Shown here: one piece after another, positions 36,217 to 44,339 of the stretch
Layout: the number at the start of each line of letters is the position of its first letter
Position numbering within the stretch: the stretch's first letter is position 1
Assembly: GCA_002840645.1 (NCBI GenBank)
Contig: PHBO01000007.1
Coordinates: 1-64,000, forward strand
Source: Candidatus Cloacimonetes bacterium HGW-Cloacimonetes-3
GTDB taxonomy: Bacteria > Cloacimonadota > Cloacimonadia > Cloacimonadales > Cloacimonadaceae
Length of the DNA stretch: 64,000 bases
Direction of reading: 5' to 3'
Notes under the pieces: model-generated
Told to the model about the DNA's origin: nothing
The model's database searches: none
What the model saw: only the letters and a program-made list of their open reading frames with translations
Program-made: the position numbers and the translations under genes

Positions 36217-37092
36217 ATGGATAGCACTTACCACATTCAAAAGGCATTGGACTACATCGAAGCACATCTGAAGCAAAAGCTTCAGCTGGTAGAGCTTGCC
36301 GACCTGGCAAACTTCTCTCCCTGGCATTTCCATCGGGTTTTTTTTGCCCTCACGGGAATCACGGTAGGGGAGTATGTGCGCCGGCGCAGGATGTCCGAAG
36401 CCTCACGGGAACTTGTTTTTTCCGCCAAGAGTATAAAGCTGATCGCCGCGGAGTATCAGTTTAAATCTCAGGAAGCTTTCACCCGTACCTTCAAAAGCTG
36501 TTGCGGAATTACTCCCGGAATCGTACGTAAGCATATTGCTCCCATGATGAGCTACCAGCCTATCCACCTCTGCAAAAATACCTCAACCAAAGGAGTAAAG
36601 ATGATCCAGCCCAGAATGAAAAGCAAAGCAGCCTTCACTGTACTTGGTATGACCTGTAAAACAACTATGCAAAAGAACATTATCCCTCAGCTTTGGGGCG
36701 ATTTTAACAGCAGATGCAAAGAGCTGAAGCACATTGTGCTGCCCGATACCTGCTTCGGCATCTGCATGTCCGAACCAAACGTGGAAATGACAGAAAACAC
36801 CCCCTTCATCTACCTTGCCGGCATGGAAGTTAGCAAAGTGGAAAACCTCCCGGAAGGTATGACGGTAAAGCAAATCCCTGCCGCAGACTATGCCGTGTTC
36901 GAGCATCACGGCAGCCTGGACACCCTGCACGACACATACGATGCCATCTACAGCGGATGGTTCTCCGAAAGTGAATACACCCAGCAGGGCGACTATGATT
37001 TTGAACTGTACGACGAACGCTTTGAGTTCGGGAGTGCGGATTCTATTATGGAGATATGGGTTCCGATTAAGAAGAAATCAAGAGATATCTAA
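36217..37092 (+). CDS. AraC-family regulator with GyrI-like effector-binding domain
   Basis: 291 residues. The N-terminal 105 residues form the two AraC helix-turn-helix motifs (LQLVELADLANFSPWHFHRV and KLIAAEYQFKSQEAFTRTFK, with FKSCCGITPG). Residues about 130-290 form a GyrI/Rob-type small-molecule-binding domain (AADYAVFEHHGSL; MEIWVPI). An AAAGGAG (36589-36595) sits five bases before an in-frame ATG (36601) at the domain boundary, so the effector domain could also be made alone. A homologous domain is encoded at the right edge of the window. Confidence 0.92.
   Translation: MDSTYHIQKALDYIEAHLKQKLQLVELADLANFSPWHFHRVFFALTGITVGEYVRRRRMSEASRELVFSAKSIKLIAAEYQFKSQEAFTRTFKSCCGITPGIVRKHIAPMMSYQPIHLCKNTSTKGVKMIQPRMKSKAAFTVLGMTCKTTMQKNIIPQLWGDFNSRCKELKHIVLPDTCFGICMSEPNVEMTENTPFIYLAGMEVSKVENLPEGMTVKQIPAADYAVFEHHGSLDTLHDTYDAIYSGWFSESEYTQQGDYDFELYDERFEFGSADSIMEIWVPIKKKSRDI
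36589..36603 (+). promoter_or_regulatory. Internal ribosome-binding site and start within the AraC-GyrI gene
   Basis: AAAGGAGT, a five-base spacer, then ATG in frame, exactly at the junction between the DNA-binding and effector-binding domains. The right-edge paralogue has the same arrangement (AAGGAG then ATG), which argues against chance. Confidence 0.5.
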
Positions 37093-37143
37093 TTACAATG
37101 ATCATAGATATTCCGGAAGAATCAAACATACCAGATAATCTCG

Positions 37144-37169
37144 CCCCCGGTTACCAGCCGGGGGTTTTT
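37144..37169 (+). terminator. Rho-independent terminator after the AraC-GyrI gene
   Basis: CCCCCGG pairs with CCGGGGG over a 7-base loop, followed by TTTTT. The same hairpin with nearly the same loop, followed by related sequence, occurs at 42542-42569. Confidence 0.9.
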
Positions 37170-37177
37170 GCAATTGG

Positions 37178-37360
37178 GAAAACACTTACAATTCCGAAAT
37201 GGAGCTTTCTTCTTATATTGAGTTCGATTACAGCAAAGACAACAAGCTGTCCCAAAGGCTGGATTACGATATATTCTATCCGGAACAATCTGAGTTCACA
37301 TATAAATACAGCGAAAGCGAACTGATGAAGAAACAAGAACGGACGATTACATACTACTAA
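37178..37360 (+). pseudogene. Decayed fragment of the YD-like repeat protein
   Basis: A 60-codon frame with no start translates to ENTYNSEMELSSYIEFDYS and so on, ending QERTITYY. It matches two parts of the intact protein encoded at 42650-43495 (ENIYNSDMELSEYINYVYD and the C-terminus TERTITYY), with the middle deleted. Both loci are preceded by the same terminator hairpin. The rest of 37361-37718 has a weak hairpin at 37550 and a TTGACA near 37625 that may serve the next gene. Confidence 0.75.
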
Positions 37361-37549
37361 GCTACCTGCAATCTAACACGCTAATTTACTGGAAACATGA
37401 CTGAACTTATTGAACAGTCTCCCCGGCTCAGCGAAACTTCAATTGCTTCATCGTTCACGCTTACACCAATGGAACCGTCTCATAGTTCCGCTTCTCGCGT
37501 TTATATTGCCGTGATTTTGGCTTGGGAGGAAAAATATACATGCCGTAGG

Positions 37550-37573
37550 AGGCGGCTATCTGCCTTTTTTTTC
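37550..37573 (+). terminator. Short hairpin with T run
   Basis: AGGCGG pairs with CTGCCT (one G:T) over a CTAT loop, followed by seven or more T residues. No intact gene immediately precedes it. Confidence 0.6.
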
Positions 37574-37718
37574 AAAAAAGAGCAGACACTTGAGAATGTA
37601 TAAAAAAAAGTGTTAATTTAACTTGACAGTTAATTTCATTACAGATTGAGTGTTTCCGTAAATACGACTTTAGCCAACAAGTATGGCTAATAAATGATAC
37701 AGCATAAAGGAGAACTAT

Positions 37719-40700
37719 ATGAAGAAGATGTATCTGCTCATGGTAATTATTATTCTTACCAGCGGAGGGATGTTCGCCACCGCGCTCAACGAGAGTTTTT
37801 CGAAATCAGCCTTCCCTCCCGCAGGATGGAAAGTTATCAACGGTGGCGATACAAATACCTGGACCCGCTATACCGGTGCTCTGGCGCACTCAAGTAGCTG
37901 TGCCATGATATACTATTCTACCGGTACGCATGACGACTGGCTTATCACACCCCAGCTTTCGCCCACCACCGGAGATGCAACCTTCAGCTTTTGGGCATTC
38001 AATAACTATATCCAGCTTGACCGGTGCAATGTTAAGCTATCTACTTCATCCAATAATCAGGCGGATTTCACCGTCTCACTTGCTACTAATCTTGCGCCAC
38101 CAAATGGTTGGACTCTATACACATATAGTCTTTCTGCCTATGCAGGGCAAACGGTGTATATCGCCATTCAGGCAATCTCTACCAATATTGGAAACTTGCT
38201 AATAGATGATGTGACAGGACCTTCAAAGACAGGTTTCGATGGCTTTGAGACCAATAATTTCACTTCCTATAACTGGGGCAACAGCTCTGCCAGTCCCTGG
38301 ACGATCCAGAGTACAGAACTTGTCTCAGGTAGCTATGCAGCCAAGTCAGGAGCAATTAGTAACAATTCCAGCACCAGTATTACGCTTACTCAAGCCGGTT
38401 TGTTAGCCGGATATGTAAGTTTCTATCAGAAGGTAAGCTCTGAAGCCTTTTGTGATTATCTGAGGTTCTATATAGACGATGTGCAACAGGGTGAATGGTC
38501 AGGAGCCGGTAGCTGGGCGTTGCAAAGCTATCCTGTTACTGCCGGCACTCACACTTTCAGGTGGACATACTCTAAGGACTTTATTACTGTCTCAGGCAGT
38601 GACTGCGCCTGGATAGATGAGGTATACTTACCGCCGATTATCTACGGTGCGGAAACCAACCCCTATCTGATCTACGATTTTAATCAACTAAATAGCGTCC
38701 GTAACTTTGTGGGTGCTACCTATACAGGTAAGTATTTCAAGCTGATGAGCGATATTGACGCTACCCCGACTCTAACTACTAACTGGGTTCCTATCGGCAA
38801 TAACACCAGTATGTTCTATGGTAATTTCGATGGTAACAACCATACCATATCCAATCTCAGAAGCTGGTACTATGACGTATATCATGGTCTATTCGGGATG
38901 ACAGCGGTAGGCAGCACGGTAAAAAACCTGAACCTGGCAAGCACCTGCAGTATTCTGGGTAATGGTGATAGCGGCTCAGTTGTGGGGCATAACAAAGGCT
39001 TGGTGCAAAACTGCACATCTGCTGCCACAGTAAATATCGGTAATGCCGAGGTTGGCGGCGGACTGGTTGGCAATAACCTGGGAACCATTAGTAATTGCAG
39101 TTTCTCCGGCACTATCACCAGATCCGGCAGCGGTGTTACTTGCAACAAGATAGGCGGAATAGCCGGTAATAACGATACTGGCGCAAGCATACTGGAAAGC
39201 TTTTCTACGGGCAGCGTTTCCGGTAATGCCTGGTGTGGAGGCTTGGTTGGCTGGAATAATGGCACCATCAGCCGCTGTTATAGCACCGGCACCATGATCG
39301 GAGCCGCCAATAGCATAGGCGGATTAGTAGGTCAGCACCAGGGAACCATTACCAATTCCTATTCACGTGCTACAGTTACAGGTGCCAGCTACGTAGGTGG
39401 TCTGGTTGGATATAACTCCGCCAGTACGATTACCAACTGTTACTCTACAGGTACCGTTACAGGCAGCATCAAAGGCGGACTTTGCGGTCAAACCGGTGCT
39501 ACAATCACAAGCTCTTACTGGGATACCCAAACCAGCGGCATAGCCACTTCCTTTGGCGGAACAGGTAAAACAACTGCTGAAATGAAGACGCAATCTACCT
39601 ATATCGGTTGGGACTATACCCGTGAAACAGCCAACGGCACCAACGATTACTGGACTATCTGGTCTACTGACAATAACGGTTATCCTGAATTGTATTGGAA
39701 ACATGCCACCGAGTTACGTGTTCCAGCGCTCACTTATCCTGCTGACGCGGCTTCGGCTTTGCCAATAAGTGGCTTTAACCTCACCTGGATCCCCAATTCA
39801 GCCGGGCAGGCTCCTGTTAGTTATACTCTTTATATGGTTTTGGGAGATGTGGACCATCTCTATGATCCTGCCTTTCCCGGGCAGCACACCTTTGCCGGAA
39901 TCACGGGAACCTCGTTTAACCCTGTTACAACAGGGGGTTTAACCTTCCACTATGGTGAACAATGGTACTGGGAAGTAGTTGCGTATAATGCTACGGGTAC
40001 AGCCAGCCCTCCTTCAGGATACCGCTACTTCATCACAGAGAGAGATCCTTTTGCCACCGAAAGCTTTGAAGTAGGTAATGTGAATGACAATACAAACATA
40101 TTCGAGTGGACTCAACCCCCCTCGGGATATCAGCTCACTCAATGGCGTGCCAACAACTCTCAAACGACTTACAATCGCAGCCCCAGAACCGGAAACTGGA
40201 ACCTGACCATGTATTTTAATGCCATGTCTTACACTTTTGGCTGGCTATTCCGTCCTTATCCTTTGGTAGGAGGCGTTACCTATGACGTGGAGGTTTATGC
40301 CCGCCAAGCTACAAACAATGACGGTTGGGCATTATTGGGATTATACTTCGGGACTTCCGCGGCTGAAGCAGCAATGACCAATGAACTCACACCCTCGTAC
40401 ATGGTTCACATTACCGATGGTGATTATCAAAGAGTGGCAGGGACATTTACCCCCGCTACGACAGGGACATATTACCTTGGCATCAGGAACCGCATGAGTG
40501 ATAACATATTTTATATGAGCCTAGATGACGTAACCGTCCGAGCCGCTGCCGTGCCGAATCCGGTAAGCTTGGTTTCCCCTGCCAATCTGGCAGCGGGACA
40601 AGCTGTACTTCCGACCTTGAGTTGGTCGCCTACTGCTACGGGTGGCTTAGTTACAGGTTACAAGGTATATTGCCAGGCAAGTGCCACACCTATCACCCCC

Positions 40701-42512
40701 ACTACCCTGCTTGCCACTGTTCCTGCCGGTACCTACAGCTATACCCTTACAACTCCTTTAAGTACCGATGCTACTTACTATTGGATGGTAGTGGCTACCA
40801 ACGCCCTGGGCAATGCCGTGGGCAGCCCTGTGCGTTCATTTAGCACTATAACCACTACAATACTATATGAAACATTTGATACCTATCCGCCAGTGAACTG
40901 GACTGCTTACTCAGGTGAATTGGCAAATCCATCCACCCTTTCGCCCTCTTGGGGATGGAATCAGAAACTCTGGGGGAACACCTATACTACCCCGGCAAAT
41001 AATGCTGCCTGCAAGAATATCTGGAGTAGCTTCCAGAGTTGGCTTGTTAGCCCACCCCTGCAGTTGGGCGGTGCCCCCTACCAGCTTCAGCTGGATATTG
41101 CCCTTACAGACTGGAACAATAGCAATCCTATCACTTCAGACCCCAATGGCACCACCGGAATTGACGACAGGTTTGTAATCTTGATCGGCGACGGAAGCAC
41201 ATGGACACCCGCGAATATCCTGCGCGAGTGGAACAACACCGGCTCTCCCTATGTGTATAACGACATTCCCAATACCGGGCTTCATGTCACTATTCCTTTG
41301 GATGCTTATTCAGGAGTGAAATATATCGCTTTTTATGGTGCCTCATTGGAGTCTAATGCGGATAATGACTTCTTCGTGGATAACGTGCATGTGTATATTC
41401 CGCCGATTAACGACCTTGCTGTCACCTCAATTTTCGGTACTACCGCCGGAATAGCCGGAACACCTGTCACACATACGGTTACCGTGGCAAATTATGGTAC
41501 CGGGGAACAAACATCCTACACCGTTTATCTGAAGAGCGTATCCCCTGCCTTTACCATTGCCACTTTGAATGTAACAACTCCTCTGGCTGCCGGTGCATCT
41601 GCTATTCATAATATAACCTGGACTCCCACCACTACCGGCGTTGATATGGAAATCTATGCTGAAGTGGTATTAGCTACAGATACAACCCCGACCAATAACT
41701 CCTCCGCAAGCATGTGGTTTTTCCCCCATGTTGCAGGAGTTCTGTTGGAAAGCTTCGAATCCGGCATCCCTGCCAACTGGTCTGTTTTGAATCCGGATGG
41801 CTCATACTGCTGGGAGCAGTTCTTATCGTTTGCACATTCAGGGTCTTTCTCTGCCTTAGCCATAGCTTATTTAGGCGCTCAAAGTGACGACTGGTTGATT
41901 ACCCCTCCGCTGCAGCTAAGCACAGATACAACAGACATGATAAGCTTCTGGATGAAAAGCTATGATGAATCTTATCCTGAAACTTGGGAAGTGCTGATCT
42001 CTACCACTAACACGCAACCGGCATCATTTACCCTTATCGACAGCGGGACTTTGGTTTCATCAGATTATACCAGAATGGAATACAATCTGGATGCCTATGG
42101 CAATGCGGTGATCTACTTTGCAGTGCGCTACCGGAGCCAAGACTACGCAGCGCTTGCAGTTGATGATTTCCATGGCCCGCTTATCTATATTCCTACGGCT
42201 CTGGATGCCCCATCGGTTACAATAACCCCCTCGGGTAATTTTGTGTTTCTAAACTGGAATGCAATTGTCGGAGCAACCGAATACCATGTGTATGCTTCCG
42301 ATGACCCCTATTCCTGGCCTCTGGATTTCACGGTAGTGCCGGCTTCAGAAATCAGATATGGCTTCAATGCAGACAGCGCTGCGGGCAAGTTCTTCAAGGT
42401 AACGGCATACTATGGCAGGAGCAATACAAAACCTATTGCCACCCCTCCCGCTAAAATAGACAACAGCAGACTGGAAGCCTTAAAAGCAGGGCTAAAAGAC
42501 AAACGTAAGTAA
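37719..42512 (+). CDS. Giant multidomain secreted protein (choice-of-anchor/MAM-like, GLUG, Fn3)
   Basis: 1597 residues with AAAGGAGA upstream and a signal peptide (MKKMYLLMVIIILTSGGMFA). Residues about 25-165 and again about 1345-1495 are choice-of-anchor J/MAM-like beta sandwiches (DDWLITPQL and DDWLITPPL motifs); similar modules lie around 170-305, 780-940 and 1045-1225. Residues about 310-645 carry GLUG repeats (GGLVGxN...GTI...CYSTG). Fn3-like domains lie around 660-770 and 945-1045, and one ends the protein. There is no YPNPFNP-type tail. It is probably an extracellular adhesion or carbohydrate-contacting protein, which is inference. Confidence 0.88.
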   Translation: MKKMYLLMVIIILTSGGMFATALNESFSKSAFPPAGWKVINGGDTNTWTRYTGALAHSSSCAMIYYSTGTHDDWLITPQLSPTTGDATFSFWAFNNYIQLDRCNVKLSTSSNNQADFTVSLATNLAPPNGWTLYTYSLSAYAGQTVYIAIQAISTNIGNLLIDDVTGPSKTGFDGFETNNFTSYNWGNSSASPWTIQSTELVSGSYAAKSGAISNNSSTSITLTQAGLLAGYVSFYQKVSSEAFCDYLRFYIDDVQQGEWSGAGSWALQSYPVTAGTHTFRWTYSKDFITVSGSDCAWIDEVYLPPIIYGAETNPYLIYDFNQLNSVRNFVGATYTGKYFKLMSDIDATPTLTTNWVPIGNNTSMFYGNFDGNNHTISNLRSWYYDVYHGLFGMTAVGSTVKNLNLASTCSILGNGDSGSVVGHNKGLVQNCTSAATVNIGNAEVGGGLVGNNLGTISNCSFSGTITRSGSGVTCNKIGGIAGNNDTGASILESFSTGSVSGNAWCGGLVGWNNGTISRCYSTGTMIGAANSIGGLVGQHQGTITNSYSRATVTGASYVGGLVGYNSASTITNCYSTGTVTGSIKGGLCGQTGATITSSYWDTQTSGIATSFGGTGKTTAEMKTQSTYIGWDYTRETANGTNDYWTIWSTDNNGYPELYWKHATELRVPALTYPADAASALPISGFNLTWIPNSAGQAPVSYTLYMVLGDVDHLYDPAFPGQHTFAGITGTSFNPVTTGGLTFHYGEQWYWEVVAYNATGTASPPSGYRYFITERDPFATESFEVGNVNDNTNIFEWTQPPSGYQLTQWRANNSQTTYNRSPRTGNWNLTMYFNAMSYTFGWLFRPYPLVGGVTYDVEVYARQATNNDGWALLGLYFGTSAAEAAMTNELTPSYMVHITDGDYQRVAGTFTPATTGTYYLGIRNRMSDNIFYMSLDDVTVRAAAVPNPVSLVSPANLAAGQAVLPTLSWSPTATGGLVTGYKVYCQASATPITPTTLLATVPAGTYSYTLTTPLSTDATYYWMVVATNALGNAVGSPVRSFSTITTTILYETFDTYPPVNWTAYSGELANPSTLSPSWGWNQKLWGNTYTTPANNAACKNIWSSFQSWLVSPPLQLGGAPYQLQLDIALTDWNNSNPITSDPNGTTGIDDRFVILIGDGSTWTPANILREWNNTGSPYVYNDIPNTGLHVTIPLDAYSGVKYIAFYGASLESNADNDFFVDNVHVYIPPINDLAVTSIFGTTAGIAGTPVTHTVTVANYGTGEQTSYTVYLKSVSPAFTIATLNVTTPLAAGASAIHNITWTPTTTGVDMEIYAEVVLATDTTPTNNSSASMWFFPHVAGVLLESFESGIPANWSVLNPDGSYCWEQFLSFAHSGSFSALAIAYLGAQSDDWLITPPLQLSTDTTDMISFWMKSYDESYPETWEVLISTTNTQPASFTLIDSGTLVSSDYTRMEYNLDAYGNAVIYFAVRYRSQDYAALAVDDFHGPLIYIPTALDAPSVTITPSGNFVFLNWNAIVGATEYHVYASDDPYSWPLDFTVVPASEIRYGFNADSAAGKFFKVTAYYGRSNTKPIATPPAKIDNSRLEALKAGLKDKRK

Positions 42513-42541
42513 ATAATCCTTTCAGAACATAATATCTTAAG

Positions 42542-42569
42542 CCCCCGGTTTACCAGCCGGGGGTTTTTT
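42542..42569 (+). terminator. Rho-independent terminator after the giant protein
   Basis: CCCCCGG/CCGGGGG with loop TTTACCAG, followed by six T residues. It is a near copy of the hairpin at 37144-37169. Confidence 0.92.
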
Positions 42570-42649
42570 GCATATTGGGAAACATCATGCTTGACAGCCA
42601 ACTTAACAGCATAATTGTAGTTATTATCCAAAAAAACAGTGAGGTGATT

Positions 42650-43495
42650 ATGAAACAAAGCATGTTACTATTGGGAATTCTTATGTTTGCCGGTATGCTG
42701 TTGGCTACCGCTCCCCGGACAGATTGGCAGAAAGGCGGGCTGCAGGGTAAGGTTAAAAGCCTAAGAACAATTTATGAAACCATCAAATACAATCCGCAGG
42801 GATTTCGTGTATCCATAACCTCGGGCGATGATAGCAATTATAACGGAGAAACAAACTATAGCTATGACAGCGCTAACCGGCTTCTGACCGTAATAGCCAA
42901 AAACGCTTTCCACGAAGAGATACACCGCATCACCAATACCTACGATGCTGCCGGTTTGCTGATTAAAACCGTAAACAAAGGAATTGAGGGCAATGAGTCC
43001 GATAAGTTCGAATACAACGCAAAGAAACAGCTTAGCGGGAAAAAGAACTACTACGAAGATGGCAGGCTGTTTGAAGCAACGGAATATATTTACGACGCGG
43101 CAGGCAATAAGACCCGGGAAAACATTTACAATTCCGATATGGAGCTTTCTGAATACATAAACTATGTTTATGATGCATCCAACAAGCTTGTGGAAAAGTG
43201 GGAATGGACTGTGCCGGCAACAGAAATGCCGGATACCATGTACAAATACAACGCCCAGGGACTGGTGACAGAGGAAAATGCTTACTATATGGATGAGCTG
43301 GAATCCAGAGATAAATTTAGTTATGACAACTACGGCAACGTTACCAGAAATGTAGCTGAATCGGGATACTCAGATTACACCGAAACCCATACTTATATAT
43401 ACACTTATGATAAACAAGGCAACTGGCTTACAAAAGAATGGTACAGCGAAGGCGACCTGATAGAGAAAACAGAACGGACAATTACATACTACTAA
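42650..43495 (+). CDS. Secreted YD-like repeat protein
   Basis: 281 residues from the ATG at 42650, with GAGGTGA upstream; the frame is open to 42575 but that extension is unsupported. A signal peptide (MKQSMLLLGILMFAGMLLAT) precedes about ten tyrosine-rich repeats such as YNYDSANRLL-, YDAAGLLIK- and YDNYGNVTR-like units, resembling YD/RHS-type or MORN-like beta-strand repeats. Each ends in a hydrophobic strand. A degraded paralogue lies at 37178-37360. It is probably periplasmic or surface located. The function is unknown. Confidence 0.8.
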   Translation: MKQSMLLLGILMFAGMLLATAPRTDWQKGGLQGKVKSLRTIYETIKYNPQGFRVSITSGDDSNYNGETNYSYDSANRLLTVIAKNAFHEEIHRITNTYDAAGLLIKTVNKGIEGNESDKFEYNAKKQLSGKKNYYEDGRLFEATEYIYDAAGNKTRENIYNSDMELSEYINYVYDASNKLVEKWEWTVPATEMPDTMYKYNAQGLVTEENAYYMDELESRDKFSYDNYGNVTRNVAESGYSDYTETHTYIYTYDKQGNWLTKEWYSEGDLIEKTERTITYY

Positions 43496-43608
43496 GCTAA
43501 CTGTTACCCGTAACCGTATTGAGAAAGGAAGTTTAACCCTTCTTTGTAAGTGTATCGCCAAGCATATATAGTGGCAAAGATACTGTATGAATGGCACATC
43601 GGTAACTT

Positions 43609-43783
43609 GTCTTTCCCGCGGAGGCGGGAATCCAGCCCTTATAATACCACTTAGCAGCAAAGATACCGTCTTTCCAGCGGAGGCGGGAATCCAGCCCTTA
43701 TTTATCCATTAAAGTGTTCATTCATTAACATGTCCATAGGAAGCTGTTTCCCTATCTGGATTCCAGCCTGCGCTGGAATGACA
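43609..43783. repeat. Interspersed GCGGAGGCGGGAATCCAG repeats (two direct, one inverted)
   Basis: Copies at 43609-43642 and 43668-43702 share GCGGAGGCGGGAATCCAGCC followed by CTTAT, and both follow a GCAAAGATAC. An inverted copy at 43756-43783 contains the palindrome ATTCCAGC-CTGC-GCTGGAAT. The pattern resembles small interspersed repeats found in many bacteria. They lie in the 43496-44339 spacer, which otherwise holds one doubtful small frame. Confidence 0.75.
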
Positions 43784-43857
43784 AATATATGGCAGACTTT
43801 ACTTTACTAACACTAACCTGCTTCCTCCTTACTCCAAAGCATTAATCAAGTGATCAT

Positions 43858-43902
43858 CCCCCCTTAATCAAGCGTTAATTATTAACGCTTGATTAAGGGG
43901 GG
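43858..43902. repeat. 45-bp perfect palindrome, family A-like copy 3
   Basis: The 21-base arms are CCCCCCTTAATCAAGCGTTAA and its exact complement, with the loop TTA. About 25 bases downstream follows AGCAAGGAAGAA...GGAAAAA, the right tail of the repeats at 13194 and 19135, so this is probably the same element type with a different inner stem. Confidence 0.85.
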
Positions 43903-43965
43903 ATTAAGAAGTGATTAACACTCTCAAGCAAGGAAGAAAACTGGAAAAAAAGTACGGAGAAAAAG

Positions 43966-44145
43966 ATGAAAGCAACTGTGAAAGAAGGAATAAAAGGCTT
44001 TTCCGGCAAGCTGGACGGGGTGGACGGGCAATATACGGGCAATATACTATTACCACCCCCGCCTAAAACGGACTCTGATGCGCCGCGCTCCCAAGATGCC
44101 GGTATATGGTTAGAGAGATTTAAGAGTTTAAACCACGTAACATAG
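43966..44145 (+). CDS. Doubtful small ORF (59 residues)
   Basis: An ATG with GGAGA six bases upstream opens a 59-codon frame beginning MKATVKEGIKGFSGKLDGV. I could not assign a family. The second half is low-complexity and proline-rich. It may be a truncated remnant beside repeat elements. Its 3' part contains sequence (GGTATATGG-TAGAGAGATTTAA) that recurs at 48121-48146. Confidence 0.3.
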   Translation: MKATVKEGIKGFSGKLDGVDGQYTGNILLPPPPKTDSDAPRSQDAGIWLERFKSLNHVT

Positions 44146-44163
44146 TTTTGTAAACTGTTGTAA

Positions 44164-44220
44164 GGTCAGGTTTGTAACCTGACCCCATTAGCGTAAGCCC
44201 CTGAGGTTACAAACCTCAGG
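44164..44220. repeat. Two adjacent perfect hairpins
   Basis: GGTCAGGTT-TGT-AACCTGACC (44164-44184) and CCTGAGGTT-ACA-AACCTCAGG (44200-44220) share the AGGTT/AACCT half and could also pair with each other, giving alternative structures in the spacer upstream of the propeller gene. A diverged version of the same stretch follows that gene (about 46597-46660). Confidence 0.7.
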
Positions 44221-44261
44221 TTACAACAGGATGCAATCCTATGCTACAGGACATATTCGGT

Positions 44262-44310
44262 TTTTCTTGACAGAAGAGGTGCGCATAAAAAAACTCCGCA
44301 AACGTATAAT
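44262..44310 (+). promoter_or_regulatory. Promoter-bearing repeat, copy 1
   Basis: TTTTCTTGACAGA, ATAAAAA and ACTCCGCAA elements are shared with 46683-46735 and 48330-48379. TTGACA is at 44267-44272 and a perfect TATAAT at 44305-44310, but these are 32 bases apart, so they cannot serve one ordinary sigma-70 promoter. The TATAAT is 30 bases before the propeller gene. Confidence 0.5.
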
Positions 44311-44339
44311 AAACCAAAAACTCTTTAAGGGAGAGAAAA

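Noticed and set aside
37397-37603. 68-codon plus-strand ORF before the giant secreted protein
   Set aside because: It has no ribosome-binding site and a composition unlike its neighbours, and it runs through a terminator-like hairpin with a long T run.
43609-43783. Possible CRISPR array
   Set aside because: There are only two direct copies with one unequal spacer and an inverted third copy, and no cas genes.
44267-44310. Ordinary sigma-70 promoter from TTGACA and TATAAT
   Set aside because: The two boxes are 32 bases apart, far beyond the 16-18 base spacing needed.
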